From contig NZ_FTOP01000007.1 of NCBI RefSeq assembly GCF_900156785.1, positions 154,917-218,916 of the forward strand: a stretch of DNA of 64,000 bases. Direction: 5' to 3'. This document shows, one piece after another, positions 35,015-43,064 of the stretch. The position numbers were made by a program, and so were the translations under genes. The first letter of the stretch is position 1, and every line of letters starts with the position of its first letter. The notes below the pieces were generated by a model. That model saw nothing but the letters and a program-made list of their open reading frames with translations, made no database searches and was not told the origin of the DNA. This DNA is from Belliella pelovolcani (GTDB taxonomy: Bacteria > Bacteroidota > Bacteroidia > Cytophagales > Cyclobacteriaceae).

Positions 35015-36259
35015 CTATTTTTTGATTTCTACGACTAGAGGATTGGACAATTCATCGGTTACCCTTTCTAAGTAAGCTACAAATTCCTCTTTGGTCTTGA
35101 TGCCATCGGGCTCTAATTCCCAAGCTGCAGCAAAGTAGTATTTGACTTCTTGATCTGTGGGCTGCAAGACTACAACATGGGAAAATTCATCTTCTGTTAT
35201 ACTTACTTTTTGATCATTTCTAAAGAAAATAACAATCCCAAGGTTATCCTCATTCAAGCTCTGCTTGCCATAGGTAGCGAGATAGCCATATTCTTTATCC
35301 TCAGCACCTATAAGCAGTTCTGCCTTATTGTCTTTGATCAAGCCAGTGGCAATATTAGGAATGGGTTTGGAGCTTTGTAGATGTTGTTGAGACAACCTAG
35401 TGCCTGCGTGTATACTCAGGTTGGAAGTCAAGGTAGTCTTACCACTCTCTAGATTCCACCCATGATACTTAGTCAAAATTGAGGAATAAATCACTCCATT
35501 ATTGGTGATGGCAGCATAGAGACTGTCCGTCTCGTCTACTCTTCTTGCTGCATTGTTTTCAAAAGTTGCGATAGATCCCACACCCAATGATTTGGCAACT
35601 TTGAGCACATCCATACCCCAATCTTGGAGTTCATGATACGAATCAAACCCATCTTGACCTACCAACTGAAGAATAGGCTCCTTGACGGTCTTACCAAATA
35701 CATCTACGCCATTTCTCCAATCTAGGTAAAATCTGTACCCCACTTGATCAGACTCCCAGCCTGGACCTTCGTAGCGGATATACCAAGAATGGTCTGTATG
35801 CTCAGCGGGTACATGCAACTCTTCCACATTCTCAAACTCCCCTCCAATATATTTTCTATTCTCAAAGTATCCTCCCATTTTATGTGACAGTTCAGCTTGG
35901 GTCCTCTTGGGGTAAAACCTAGCTTCTTCCCTATCTGGATCATAGGTGATTTGAACACGGATTTCTTCCTTGAATCGAATTTGAGGAATCAAGATGGCTA
36001 ATCCTCTTTCATGTCCTGTATTCACATATTGAGAAACTAGCTCCACATTGCCCACATATACTGTGAATCCATTTGGATTGATCAATTCAAGTCGATCTTC
36101 CAATACTGTTTGCTTGACCCAAATCAATTGATCAGTTCTAACTTGATTAAGGGTATTTATTACAGTCAATTCCATAAATCCTTCGAAAGCTAGCTCGGTA
36201 GACTGAGAACAAGCCGCTAACAAGAAACACAGGTAGCACAGGATAGATAATTTCTTCAT
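35015..36259 (-). CDS. DUF4861-family lipoprotein of the pectin locus
   Basis: 414 residues with a lipoprotein signal ending in LLAACSQ. The body is beta-rich. The DUF4861 signature region is QVGYRFYLDWRNGVDVFGK near residue 175. Earlier segments are DQLIWVKQTVLEDR and QVTYDPDREEARFYPKRTQ, and the C-terminal part ends in KYYFAAAWELEPDGI. To my knowledge the family occurs in pectin-utilisation loci; I am not certain of any published activity. As first gene of the GH105-CE8-GH28-CE12 operon and first in line after the operator region, it probably handles an unsaturated or substituted pectin fragment. Function is otherwise open. Confidence 0.75.
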   Translation of the reverse strand: MKKLSILCYLCFLLAACSQSTELAFEGFMELTVINTLNQVRTDQLIWVKQTVLEDRLELINPNGFTVYVGNVELVSQYVNTGHERGLAILIPQIRFKEEIRVQITYDPDREEARFYPKRTQAELSHKMGGYFENRKYIGGEFENVEELHVPAEHTDHSWYIRYEGPGWESDQVGYRFYLDWRNGVDVFGKTVKEPILQLVGQDGFDSYHELQDWGMDVLKVAKSLGVGSIATFENNAARRVDETDSLYAAITNNGVIYSSILTKYHGWNLESGKTTLTSNLSIHAGTRLSQQHLQSSKPIPNIATGLIKDNKAELLIGAEDKEYGYLATYGKQSLNEDNLGIVIFFRNDQKVSITEDEFSHVVVLQPTDQEVKYYFAAAWELEPDGIKTKEEFVAYLERVTDELSNPLVVEIKK

Positions 36260-36351
36260 AAGGGAATATTTTGAATATGTAGCTCAGGAGATAATATTTC
36301 TATATTTGTTGCACAATTATTGCACAGATTCAGTTCAATAGTTATTTTTTT

Positions 36352-36367
36352 GAGCAATCGATTGCAT
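36352..36367. promoter_or_regulatory. LacI-type operator, DUF4861 side
   Basis: GAGCAATCGATTGCAT, with the perfect 12-base core GCAATCGATTGC. It lies about 100 bases before the DUF4861 start codon. Confidence 0.75.
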
Positions 36368-36540
36368 ATTTAAAAATGTTTGTCGAAAATAAAAACAAAA
36401 CCATGGATTATTTTTACAAAAAGAGTCTAAAAATTGATTATTAACCTTTTGAAAAAATAAAATTTCGAAAAAGTCGTATCAATTCTATCCCAATATTTTT
36501 GATCGAAAATTTGACAATTTGAAATTTATTATACTATATT

Positions 36541-36556
36541 GCGCAAACGATTACAC
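36541..36556. promoter_or_regulatory. LacI-type operator, kduI side
   Basis: GCGCAAACGATTACAC, the most divergent of the five intergenic sites. It ends 10 bases before the chosen kduI ATG, where a bound repressor would block transcription. Confidence 0.65.
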
Positions 36557-36566
36557 ACAGAAAATT

Positions 36567-37406
36567 ATGCATACATTTATAACAACCAGATACTCAAACC
36601 ATCCCGAAGACGTCAAAAACTATGACACAGGTAAGCTAAGGGATCATTTTCTTATTGAATCACTTTTCGTCAATGATCAAATAAATTGTGTGTACACACT
36701 CAATGACAGACTTATTGTAGGGGGGATTCATCCAGTCAGTAAAGCAATCACACTAGAAACAGTGGATCAGTTGAAAGCGAGCTACTTCCTGGAAAGAAGA
36801 GAGATTGGAATTATAAATGTAGGCGCCGCCACCACGATTGAAGTAGATGGCATTCCTTATCAAGTCAGCCACAAAGAAGCTTTATATATTGGCCAAGGAG
36901 CTAAGGAAGTACTATTTCATCCTGCTCAATCGGGAGAAACCTACTTGTACTTTAATTCAGCACCTGCACACAAGCATTTTCCAACGAAGAAAGTTGGAGT
37001 GGATGATGCGGAGGTAGTGACCTTAGGATCATTGGAAAACTCAAACCATAGAACCATCTACAAATTGTTGGTAAATTCCGTAGTACCCACATGCCAATTG
37101 CAGATGGGGATGACGGAACTTAAACCTGGCTCGGTTTGGAACACCATGCCCGCACATACCCATGACAGAAGAATGGAGGCCTACTTTTATTTTGACTTAG
37201 CAGCAGATCAGGCAGTGTGCCACTACATGGGACAAGCTGAAGAGACGAGACATATTTGGATGAAAAATAATCAAGCGGTCATCTCACCACCGTGGTCCAT
37301 TCATAGTGGAGCGGGTACATCGAATTATACATTTATCTGGGGTATGGCAGGTGAAAACCTAGACTATGGAGACATGGACACCATCGCCCCAACAGCATTG
37401 AAATAA
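36567..37406 (+). CDS. kduI: 5-dehydro-4-deoxy-D-glucuronate isomerase
   Basis: 279 residues, the normal KduI length. It isomerises 5-keto-4-deoxyuronate from lyase/GH105 action to 2,5-diketo-3-deoxygluconate. Strong family blocks are VGGIHPVSK, YFLERREIGIINVG, YIGQGAKEVLFHPA, WNTMPAHTHDRRMEAYFYFD and SPPWSIHSGAG, with the metal-binding His and Glu residues of the cupin fold. The frame is open from 36519, but those 16 residues have no match to the family and would overlap the operator, so Met at 36567 (MHTFITTRYSNHPEDV) is chosen. First gene of kduI-kduD-lacI-uxaC-uxaB. Confidence 0.95.
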   Translation: MHTFITTRYSNHPEDVKNYDTGKLRDHFLIESLFVNDQINCVYTLNDRLIVGGIHPVSKAITLETVDQLKASYFLERREIGIINVGAATTIEVDGIPYQVSHKEALYIGQGAKEVLFHPAQSGETYLYFNSAPAHKHFPTKKVGVDDAEVVTLGSLENSNHRTIYKLLVNSVVPTCQLQMGMTELKPGSVWNTMPAHTHDRRMEAYFYFDLAADQAVCHYMGQAEETRHIWMKNNQAVISPPWSIHSGAGTSNYTFIWGMAGENLDYGDMDTIAPTALK

Positions 37407-38188
37407 TGAAAAACCTATTTGACCTCAGTGGAAAAGTTGCCTTAGTCACCGGAGCGACGCATGGATTGGGAATGGCCATGGCCAAGGCTTTGGCACATCA
37501 TGGAGCCACCCTCGTAGTCAATGGCCACACCCCATCCAAGATGGATGCTGCTTTGAAAAATTATCAAGCAGAAGGAATTTCAGCACATGGATACCTTTTT
37601 GATGTCACTGATGCAAGCAAGGTAAATGAATCTATTGCCCAAATCGAAGCTGAAGTAGGTCCTATTGATATATTGGTCAACAATGCGGGAATGATCATGC
37701 GTGTGCCGGCTTTGGAGATGGATCCTGAGGATTTTCGTAAGGTTGTGGATGTAGATTTGGTTTCCCCATTTATACTATCTCAAGCGGTGGGCAAATCCAT
37801 GGTCCAAAGAGGTGGTGGCAAGATCATCAATATTTGCTCGATGATGAGCGAACTTGGGAGAGACACCGTAAGTGCCTATGCCGCCGCCAAGGGAGGGCTA
37901 AAGATGCTCACAAAAAATCTGGCCACAGAATGGGCCAAGTACAATATCCAAGTCAATGGAATAGGTCCAGGATACTTCGCTACCGAACAAACAGCCCCTA
38001 TCAGAGTAGATGGACACCCACTCAACGATTGGATAGTTAACAGAACTCCTGCTGGCAAGTGGGGAGATCCTGAAGATTTGGCTGGTGCAACAGTATTCCT
38101 TTCCAGCAAGGCCAGTGACTTTGTCAATGGGCAGATCCTCTATGTCGATGGTGGAATACTTGCCACTATTGGTAAGCCTAAAGATTAA
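37406..38188 (+). CDS. kduD: 2-deoxy-D-gluconate 3-dehydrogenase (KduD), SDR family
   Basis: 260 residues. It reduces 2,5-diketo-3-deoxygluconate to KDG with NADH. The classical short-chain dehydrogenase features are the cofactor loop TGATHGLGMAMA, NNAGM, and the catalytic Ser and YxxxK in SAYAAAKGG. The C-terminal FLSSKASDFVNGQILYVDGG is typical. Its ATG overlaps the kduI stop in a TAATG junction, so the two are translationally coupled. The product joins the UxaA product at KdgK. Confidence 0.94.
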   Translation: MKNLFDLSGKVALVTGATHGLGMAMAKALAHHGATLVVNGHTPSKMDAALKNYQAEGISAHGYLFDVTDASKVNESIAQIEAEVGPIDILVNNAGMIMRVPALEMDPEDFRKVVDVDLVSPFILSQAVGKSMVQRGGGKIINICSMMSELGRDTVSAYAAAKGGLKMLTKNLATEWAKYNIQVNGIGPGYFATEQTAPIRVDGHPLNDWIVNRTPAGKWGDPEDLAGATVFLSSKASDFVNGQILYVDGGILATIGKPKD

Positions 38189-38191
38189 AAT

Positions 38192-39217
38192 ATGAAAAAA
38201 GGAAAGGCAACTATTCATGATATAGCTGAGAAGCTCAACATCACAGCTTCTACCGTTTCTAGGGCGCTCAACGATAACCCAAGGATATCAGAGAATACCA
38301 AGAAGCAAGTATTAAAAATGGCAAAACAGCTGAATTATCAGCCCAACCATATCGCTTCTGCCCTAAGAAGTGGTAAAAGTAAATTGATAGGTGTACTTGT
38401 ACCTACAGCCAATAGAAATTTCTTTTCCTCAGTGGTCAGAGGTATTGAGGATATTGCCAATGAACTGGATTATAAAGTCATCATTTCTCAGTCTTATGAA
38501 GATCCAGAAAAAGAAATTCAAACAGTCGATGCGCTACTCAATGCCAGAGTAGATGGAATCATCGCTTCCATTGGGAAAAACACCGAAAATTTTGAGCATT
38601 TCAAAAAAATACTAGATAAAGGCATTCCACTGGTATTATTTGACCGGATTACCAATGAGTTAGAAGTGAGTCAGGTTGTTATTGACGATTACTATGGTGC
38701 TTACGAAACTACCAAGCATCTCATAGAGCAGGGTTGTAAGCGGATTGTACATTTTACTTCTCCAAAAAAAATCAATATCTACAGAGAAAGACTCAGAGGA
38801 TATGAAGATGCCCTGAAGGATGCCAACATTCCTGTAGATCCTGCCCTGATAGAAGAGTCCAATATGCAACTTGAAGATGGGAGGACCTCAATGGAAAATA
38901 TTATCACTAAAGGAATCCCATTCGATGCTGTATTTTCTTCTTCCGACTATGCGGTAATGGGCGCATTACAGGTCTTGAGAGAACACAAAATCAGTGTTCC
39001 AAGCCAAGTAAAGTTGGCAGGATTTGGTAACGAACCATTTACATCCTTTACAGCCCCCCCAATCACTACTGTAGATCAAAAAAGTATCCCCATGGGGAGA
39101 GTTACCGCAGAGACTTTCTTTGAACTATTAAAATTAGAAGATAAAAAATCTGCAACTCATAAAACTGTCCTTAAACCTGAGTTGATTATCAGAGAATCTT
39201 CTCTCAAAACGAATTAA
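38192..39217 (+). CDS. LacI-family transcriptional regulator of uronate/pectin genes
   Basis: 341 residues. The N-terminal helix-turn-helix and hinge helix run through TIHDIAEKLNITASTVSRAL and NPNHIASALRSGKS-like QPNHIASALRSGKS. The rest is the periplasmic-binding-protein-like effector domain (LIGVLVPTANRNFFSSVVRG; FDAVFSSSDYAVMGALQVL). It starts three bases after kduD. Its place between kdu and uxa genes, together with the five palindromes of LacI operator form (centre CG, core GCAATCGATTGC), makes it the likely repressor of kdgK-eda-TRAP, uxaA, the susC operon and both divergent operons here. The inducer is probably KDG or another uronate intermediate, which is inference. Confidence 0.93.
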   Translation: MKKGKATIHDIAEKLNITASTVSRALNDNPRISENTKKQVLKMAKQLNYQPNHIASALRSGKSKLIGVLVPTANRNFFSSVVRGIEDIANELDYKVIISQSYEDPEKEIQTVDALLNARVDGIIASIGKNTENFEHFKKILDKGIPLVLFDRITNELEVSQVVIDDYYGAYETTKHLIEQGCKRIVHFTSPKKINIYRERLRGYEDALKDANIPVDPALIEESNMQLEDGRTSMENIITKGIPFDAVFSSSDYAVMGALQVLREHKISVPSQVKLAGFGNEPFTSFTAPPITTVDQKSIPMGRVTAETFFELLKLEDKKSATHKTVLKPELIIRESSLKTN

Positions 39218-39240
39218 AACCTATTTAACTTGCTATTAAA

Positions 39241-40662
39241 ATGATCTCAGCAACTGAAAAAGCGAGTAAATTCCTTACGGAAGACTTTCTTCTCAAAAGT
39301 GAGTTTGCTAAAATCCTTTATCACGATTACGCTTCCAAACTCCCGATTATAGATTACCATTGCCATCTATCGCCTAAGGATATTGCGACCAATAGAAAAT
39401 TTAATTCCATTTCGGAGGTTTGGCTAGCTGGTGATCATTACAAATGGAGAGCGATGCGAACGCTTGGTGTCAATGAACAGTACATTACTGGAAATGCCAC
39501 AGAAGAGGAGAAATTTCAGAAATGGGCTGAAACTGTACCTTTTACGCTTAGAAACCCATTGTATCACTGGACCCACTTGGAATTACAAAGATACTTTGGT
39601 ATTCAAGAACTTCTTGGGCCTGATACAGGAGCTAAAATTTATAAACAAACCACAGACCTACTGCAAACAACTGAATACCACACTCAGGGATTGTTGAAAA
39701 AAATGAATGTAGAACTCGTGTGCTCTACGGATGACCCTGTAGACAACCTTGAATTCCATAAAATAGCTGAAAGCAGCAGCCCAAACACTAAACTCCTTCC
39801 AGCTTTTAGACCTGATAAAGTATACGCAGTAGAGCATCCTCAAAGCTACAATGTTTACCTACAGCGATTATCTGATTCATCTGGGGTAAGTATCAATCAA
39901 TACGATGACTTATTAAGTGCACTACAAAATAGGATTGAATTTTTCCACTCCAATGGTGGAAGTCTCTCAGATCATGGACTTGAGCAATTGTATTATTTTG
40001 AATTGGGAACTTATGATATCCAGATAATCTTCTCTAAGGTCATATCTGGAAAATCATTGGATCAGCAAGAGATCCAGTACTTCAAGTTCCATACGCTTTA
40101 TGAACTTTGTAAAATGTATCATGCCAAAGGCTGGACACAACAATTTCACCTTGGTGCCTTGAGAAATACCAATGAAAGAATGTTGGGTTTACTTGGTCCA
40201 GACACTGGATTTGACTCGATTGGTGATTTCTCACAAGCAAGGGCCTTAGCCAGCTTCTTGAATCTCCTTGACGGTACAGACCAATTGACAAAAACCATTC
40301 TGTATAACCTCAACCCATCAGACAATGAAGTGATGGCTACTATGATTGGCAATTTCAATGATGGATCGGTCAAAGGAAAAATTCAATTCGGTTCTGCTTG
40401 GTGGTTTTTGGATCAAAAAGACGGGATGGAAAAGCAAATTAATTCATTATCAAATATGGGATTATTGAGCTGCTTTGTGGGAATGTTGACGGATTCTAGA
40501 AGCTTTCTTTCTTTCCCAAGGCACGAATACTTCAGAAGAATCCTCTGCAACTTGATCGGGCAGGATGTTGCAAATGGAGAGCTCCCAGCTGACGAGGCAT
40601 GGTTGGGCAAGATTGTCTCCGACATCAGCTACTACAATGCCAAAAACTACTTCAATTTCTAA
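39241..40662 (+). CDS. uxaC: Uronate isomerase (glucuronate/galacturonate isomerase)
   Basis: 473 residues, like E. coli UxaC (470). It converts D-galacturonate to D-tagaturonate and D-glucuronate to D-fructuronate. The amidohydrolase-like barrel starts with IDYHCHLSPKDIA, the first metal-binding motif. The later blocks are ELVCSTDDP, WTQQFHLGALRNTN and the C-terminal SFPRHEYFRRILCNLIG. The gene lies 23 bases after the regulator and 12 bases before uxaB, in one operon. Confidence 0.95.
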   Translation: MISATEKASKFLTEDFLLKSEFAKILYHDYASKLPIIDYHCHLSPKDIATNRKFNSISEVWLAGDHYKWRAMRTLGVNEQYITGNATEEEKFQKWAETVPFTLRNPLYHWTHLELQRYFGIQELLGPDTGAKIYKQTTDLLQTTEYHTQGLLKKMNVELVCSTDDPVDNLEFHKIAESSSPNTKLLPAFRPDKVYAVEHPQSYNVYLQRLSDSSGVSINQYDDLLSALQNRIEFFHSNGGSLSDHGLEQLYYFELGTYDIQIIFSKVISGKSLDQQEIQYFKFHTLYELCKMYHAKGWTQQFHLGALRNTNERMLGLLGPDTGFDSIGDFSQARALASFLNLLDGTDQLTKTILYNLNPSDNEVMATMIGNFNDGSVKGKIQFGSAWWFLDQKDGMEKQINSLSNMGLLSCFVGMLTDSRSFLSFPRHEYFRRILCNLIGQDVANGELPADEAWLGKIVSDISYYNAKNYFNF

Positions 40663-40674
40663 GAAGGAAAGTAA

Positions 40675-42081
40675 ATGAAAGCGCTAAACAGAACTAACAT
40701 GCAGGCTGAAAAACGCCCCGTCAAAGTCCTGCAATTTGGAGAAGGTAATTTCCTACGTGGGTTTGTGGATTGGATGATAGAGGAGATGAATGATAAGGCA
40801 GAGTTCAACGGAAATGTGCAGATCGTACAGCCACTTGACCAGGGACTTGGAGATATGCTAAACAAGCAAGATGGTCTTTACCATGTCAAGCTTCAAGGTT
40901 TACAAGCTGGCAAGACAATTAACCAAACCAAGCTGATCACTTGTGTGGAGGGTGTCATCAACCCTTACACTGATTACAAAGCGTACCTCAATCAAGGAAA
41001 AAATGCTGAATTGAAATTTATCATTTCCAATACAACAGAGGCAGGAATCGCTTTTGATGAAAATGATATTGATTACAGCCGCACACCCAATACTTTCCCT
41101 GGCAAACTTACTGCTTTGCTATATGAAAGGTTCAAAGCTTTCGAAGGGGCTTCTGACAAAGGACTTGTCATCATACCGTGTGAACTGATAGACAAAAACG
41201 GAGAGCAGCTCCAAATAGCCATATTGAAGTATGCAGACTTGTGGAAACTATCAGAGAGTTTCAAAAGTTGGATCAAGTCAAACAATACTTTTTGCAATAC
41301 GCTTGTGGACAGGATTGTTCCTGGATTTCCAAAGGATAACATCAAAGAAATCCAAAAAGACCTAGGTTTTGAAGATAATTTGGTGGTCATGGCGGAGCCA
41401 TTTCACTTGTGGGTGATAGAAGGGCCTGAGGAATTAGAGAAAATTTTCCCTGGATCAAAAGCAGGTCTTCAGATCAAATTTGTAAAAGATCAAAGCCCTT
41501 ATAGAACAAGGAAAGTAAGAATTCTCAATGGGGCGCACACTGCCCTGGTTCCTGTGGCCTACCTAGCTGGACTAAGAACAGTGCGGGAATCTGTAGAAGA
41601 TCCGAAAATTGGAGCCTTCATTCGTGAGACAATTTATGATGAAATCATCCCTACTTTAGATCTTTCTCAGGAAGAATTGGAGCAGTTTGCTTCTGATGTT
41701 TTGGACAGATTCAAAAATCCATTTATCCGACATGAATTGAGTGCGATTGCTTTGAATTCTATATCTAAGTTTAAGGTCCGTGTACTTCCAAGCATTTTGG
41801 AATATCATATCAGAAATGGATCATGGCCTAAAAACCTCATCCAATCTTTTGCTGCACTTCTGTTATTTTATAAAGGAGAACATGAAGGAGTCAAAACACC
41901 GTTAAACGATGATGCTGAAGTCATAGCATTATTTGAAAAGCTCTGGAGTAATCAAAGTGAATCGGCAATCGTGGAGGAAGTTTTAAAGAAAGAATCATTC
42001 TGGGGCGAAGATCTCAGTCAATACCAAGGCTTAAGCAAAGCTATAAGCGAAGCCATGCGATCAGCTGTATCAATTGCATAG
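40675..42081 (+). CDS. uxaB: Tagaturonate reductase (altronate oxidoreductase)
   Basis: 468 residues of the long-chain mannitol dehydrogenase family. The N-terminal nucleotide site is VLQFGEGNFLRGFVDWMI, and the catalytic region is YRTRKVRILNGAHTALVP with the Lys of the K-x4-N-x2-H pattern. It reduces D-tagaturonate to D-altronate with NADH for UxaA. The start follows AAGGAAAG at good spacing. No uxuA/uxuB pair is present, so glucuronate catabolism is not completed here. A strong terminator follows at 42111. Confidence 0.92.
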   Translation: MKALNRTNMQAEKRPVKVLQFGEGNFLRGFVDWMIEEMNDKAEFNGNVQIVQPLDQGLGDMLNKQDGLYHVKLQGLQAGKTINQTKLITCVEGVINPYTDYKAYLNQGKNAELKFIISNTTEAGIAFDENDIDYSRTPNTFPGKLTALLYERFKAFEGASDKGLVIIPCELIDKNGEQLQIAILKYADLWKLSESFKSWIKSNNTFCNTLVDRIVPGFPKDNIKEIQKDLGFEDNLVVMAEPFHLWVIEGPEELEKIFPGSKAGLQIKFVKDQSPYRTRKVRILNGAHTALVPVAYLAGLRTVRESVEDPKIGAFIRETIYDEIIPTLDLSQEELEQFASDVLDRFKNPFIRHELSAIALNSISKFKVRVLPSILEYHIRNGSWPKNLIQSFAALLLFYKGEHEGVKTPLNDDAEVIALFEKLWSNQSESAIVEEVLKKESFWGEDLSQYQGLSKAISEAMRSAVSIA

Positions 42082-42110
42082 TTATTATTTATTTGGGTTA
42101 TTATTTGATT

Positions 42111-42146
42111 AAACAGGAAGTCCACGTGGGTTTCCTGTTTTTTATT
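42111..42146 (+). terminator. Rho-independent terminator of the kdu-uxa operon
   Basis: AAACAGGAA (42111-42119) pairs with TTCCTGTTT (42132-42140), and the stem extends inward through CCAC/GTGG with almost no loop. A T-rich run follows. Confidence 0.88.
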
Positions 42147-42154
42147 TACTTTTG
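42147..42154 (+). promoter_or_regulatory. TAnnTTTG -7 element almost at the start codon
   Basis: TACTTTTG ends four bases before the ATG at 42159, so transcription would begin at or within a few bases of the start codon, giving a leaderless or nearly leaderless mRNA. Confidence 0.55.
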
Positions 42155-42158
42155 CCGC

Positions 42159-42620
42159 ATGAATACACCAAATCAAGAAACCAAGGCAGTCTTATTGGCC
42201 AAATCTCAGCAGATGCTTAGAGATCAAATCGCTGATATTCAAAAGCAGCTCAGTGATCTTCAGGAGTCTTCTGAAGTTGAGGAGAAAAGTTCAGCTGGTG
42301 ACAAGTATGAAACTCATCAAGAGATGCTCAATCAGAATAGAAACTTGCTGCAGAAGCAATTGAACACCTCAAAAGTCCTTTTGAATCAAATCAATGCTGT
42401 TCCTGTAAAAGCCTTGAGTGTGGTTGATGAAGGAGCTTTGATCAAGGTTCCTATGGGTTGGATTTGGATCTCTTCTCCCATCGGTAAGATTTCCTTAGAT
42501 GGATTCGATTACCAATTGGTATCCAAAGACTCTCCTTTGATTACAGCTCTTTGGGGCATGAAAGCAGGGGAAACTGGGGAATTCAGGGGAAATAAAATAA
42601 AAATTGAGGAAATTTTGTGA
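42159..42620 (+). CDS. GreA/GreB-like protein
   Basis: 153 residues from the ATG at 42159. The longer frame from 42093 runs through the uxaB terminator and is rejected. The N-terminal 75 residues are Gln/Glu/Lys-rich helices, likely a coiled coil (QQMLRDQIADIQKQLSDLQ). The C-terminal part has an FKBP-like fold as in GreA (SKDSPLITALWGMKAGETGEF, similar to the SPLGKALLGK motif). Gre proteins insert their coiled coil into the RNA polymerase channel to rescue stalled complexes. The tip acidic pair is not obvious here, so a related polymerase-binding role is possible. I recall related proteins being mislabelled as 3-oxoacyl-ACP synthase in databases. Confidence 0.7.
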   Translation: MNTPNQETKAVLLAKSQQMLRDQIADIQKQLSDLQESSEVEEKSSAGDKYETHQEMLNQNRNLLQKQLNTSKVLLNQINAVPVKALSVVDEGALIKVPMGWIWISSPIGKISLDGFDYQLVSKDSPLITALWGMKAGETGEFRGNKIKIEEIL

Positions 42621-42698
42621 TACCATCATCGCCTTTTTAAGAGAAGATCTTCTCATCATCTTTTAAAAGTCGTTCATTTCAAAAAACAGATTATTTGT

Positions 42699-42728
42699 AA
42701 CCGATTAAGTTTTAATCGGTTTTTTTAT
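42699..42728 (+). terminator. Rho-independent terminator of the GreA-like gene
   Basis: AACCGATTAA (42699-42708) and TTAATCGGTT (42712-42721) are perfect arms around a 3-base loop, followed by a long T run. Confidence 0.9.
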
Positions 42729-43064
42729 TTTTTTACTTCAACTTCTTTAATGCTTGGATTTTAGCATTTGAAAACTACTTTTTTCACATTTATTCAAGGT
42801 CATATTTATAAAATTAAAAAAGTATAAAATATTATTTTTTGAATATTCAGATTAATTCATTTTATTATCTCAAATCATCAAAATTTAAAATAGTATTTTA
42901 TTGATTATGAAATACATAAATATCATTTCGTAATTATCAAAAGCAAAATTCATGTTTTATACGTCATTAATAGATAGTCAAAAAACAACAAAAACTAGTA
43001 TAAAACATAGTTAATCTAGTCATCTAATCCAGATACAATATTCGTAATTGAGTAAAAATTTTAT
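42729..43064. other. Very AT-rich leader region of the giant repeat protein gene
   Basis: 336 bases, extremely AT-rich, with no gene. Runs of A and T in near-helical phase suggest bent DNA. The promoter of the 9.7-kb gene must lie here, but no exact TAnnTTTG element was recognised. Confidence 0.5.

Larger units (their letters stand above)
36260..36566. promoter_or_regulatory. Divergent control region of the DUF4861 and kduI operons
   Basis: A 307-base AT-rich region holding two LacI-type operators whose centres are 189 bases apart. A TATATTTG element (36301-36308) faces kduI but is far from its start. A GCACAAT-T-ATTGCAC sequence at 36311-36325 resembles a site with one base less spacing. 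Confidence 0.65.

Noticed and set aside
36519..36566. N-terminal extension of KduI
   Set aside because: It overlaps a probable operator and lacks family similarity. The ATG at 36567 gives the normal length.
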